Source: an uncultured Methanoregula sp. (lineage in GTDB: Archaea > Halobacteriota > Methanomicrobia > Methanomicrobiales > Methanospirillaceae). Taken from it: a stretch of DNA of 64,000 nt. Under the pieces are notes generated by a model. It was given only the letters and a program-made list of their open reading frames with translations. It was not told the origin of the DNA and did no database searches. The position numbers and the translations under genes are program-made. Positions 63,735 through 64,000 of the stretch are shown here, piece by piece. The stretch spans positions 2,543,539 to 2,607,538 of the forward strand of contig NZ_OY763919.1 of assembly GCF_963667735.1 (NCBI RefSeq), read 5' to 3'. Numbering within the stretch: the stretch's first letter is position 1; every line of letters starts with the position of its first letter.

Positions 63735-64000
63735 ATGATACCCGAGATCAGCCGTTCACGAGAACGTACAGGAAGTTTTGCATATTGGGTCGTGTTCATC
63801 GCCATAGCGCTCCTGCTCCTGGCGGTACCCGTTTCTGCGGCATCCCTCAATACCTCGGGGCTTCCGGCCGGGACAACTCCCCAGAACGTAAATATCAGCA
63901 TCTATATCGTGGACTTCAACCGGTTCGATGTCGGGGCCGGGACGGTCGGGGTTGATTGTTATGTCAACTTCAAATCCGATACGCCTGTCTCCATCAATGA
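63735..64000 (+). CDS. Exported protein, N-terminal part (cut by window edge)
   Basis: 88 codons are visible. A basic head and hydrophobic stretch (FIAIALLLLAVPVSA) form a signal peptide. The following sequence (NVNISIYIVDFNRFDVGAG, then VGVDCYVNFKSDTPVSIN) resembles the start of the ligand-binding domain of pentameric ligand-gated channel-type proteins found in some methanogens; this is a guess from a short stretch. The ATG at 63735 has GAGGAGTGG just upstream. Divergent from marR. Confidence 0.7.
   Translation, partial: MIPEISRSRERTGSFAYWVVFIAIALLLLAVPVSAASLNTSGLPAGTTPQNVNISIYIVDFNRFDVGAGTVGVDCYVNFKSDTPVSIN

Overview
The window comes from a hydrogenotrophic methanogen, most likely of the order Methanomicrobiales (Methanoregula/Methanosphaerula type). 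This rests on an archaeal TATA-binding protein, an archaeal-type alanyl-tRNA synthetase, an F420H2-oxidase-type flavodiiron protein, the DUF39 plus NIL-ferredoxin route to homocysteine, a TrmG10-type tRNA methyltransferase, a DUF2070 membrane protein, and many PAS-rich histidine kinases. Most of the window is moderately GC-rich, with short overlapping operons. Several genes have a TATA box 24-30 bases before the start codon, as in leaderless transcripts.

Layout. 1-6.6 kb: alaS (cut by the window edge), a soluble PAS histidine kinase, a soluble PAS-type chemoreceptor and cheW. 6.6-12.2 kb: SWIM and Nif3 proteins, the homocysteine operon (DUF39-CBS, NIL-ferredoxin, UPF0280), a thioredoxin-like protein and malic enzyme. 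12.2-15.4 kb: an ECF transporter (TrpP-like S component, double ATPase, EcfT) and tRNA-Arg(GCG). 15.5-25 kb: cell-surface proteins, a CbiA/CfbB-type amidase, ilvD, two DUF4013 membrane proteins and purH. 25-30.5 kb: grpE-dnaK-dnaJ, a tRNA methyltransferase and a TPR protein.

30.5-33.6 kb is an AT-rich insertion with an AAA ATPase and a small protein carrying a PD-(D/E)XK-like motif. 33.7-48.7 kb returns to core composition: STAS protein, acetyltransferase, TBP, a membrane polyferredoxin, three large histidine kinases, an MFS transporter, a cysteine-cluster protein, a hemerythrin and an AEC transporter.

48.7-56.6 kb is a second accessory island. It starts with GC-rich hairpin repeats, then holds a fusion of an HldE/RfaE-like sugar kinase to a nitrilase-family amidohydrolase, remnants of decayed genes, and a UvrD-like helicase with a DUF2290 partner. 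A shared repeat block lies about 520-550 bases before the first gene of each AT-rich cassette. 56.7-64 kb is core again: DUF2070, a V4R regulator divergent from fprA across a long palindrome, lon interrupted by a single-base frameshift, and a MarR regulator. lon and marR share a 19-base operator-like sequence. The last gene runs off the window.

The strongest leads for something undescribed are the kinase-nitrilase fusion and the ATPase plus putative nuclease pair. The helicase-DUF2290 pair and the repeats marking both islands support reading these areas as defence or mobile regions; that reading is inference from motifs and composition.
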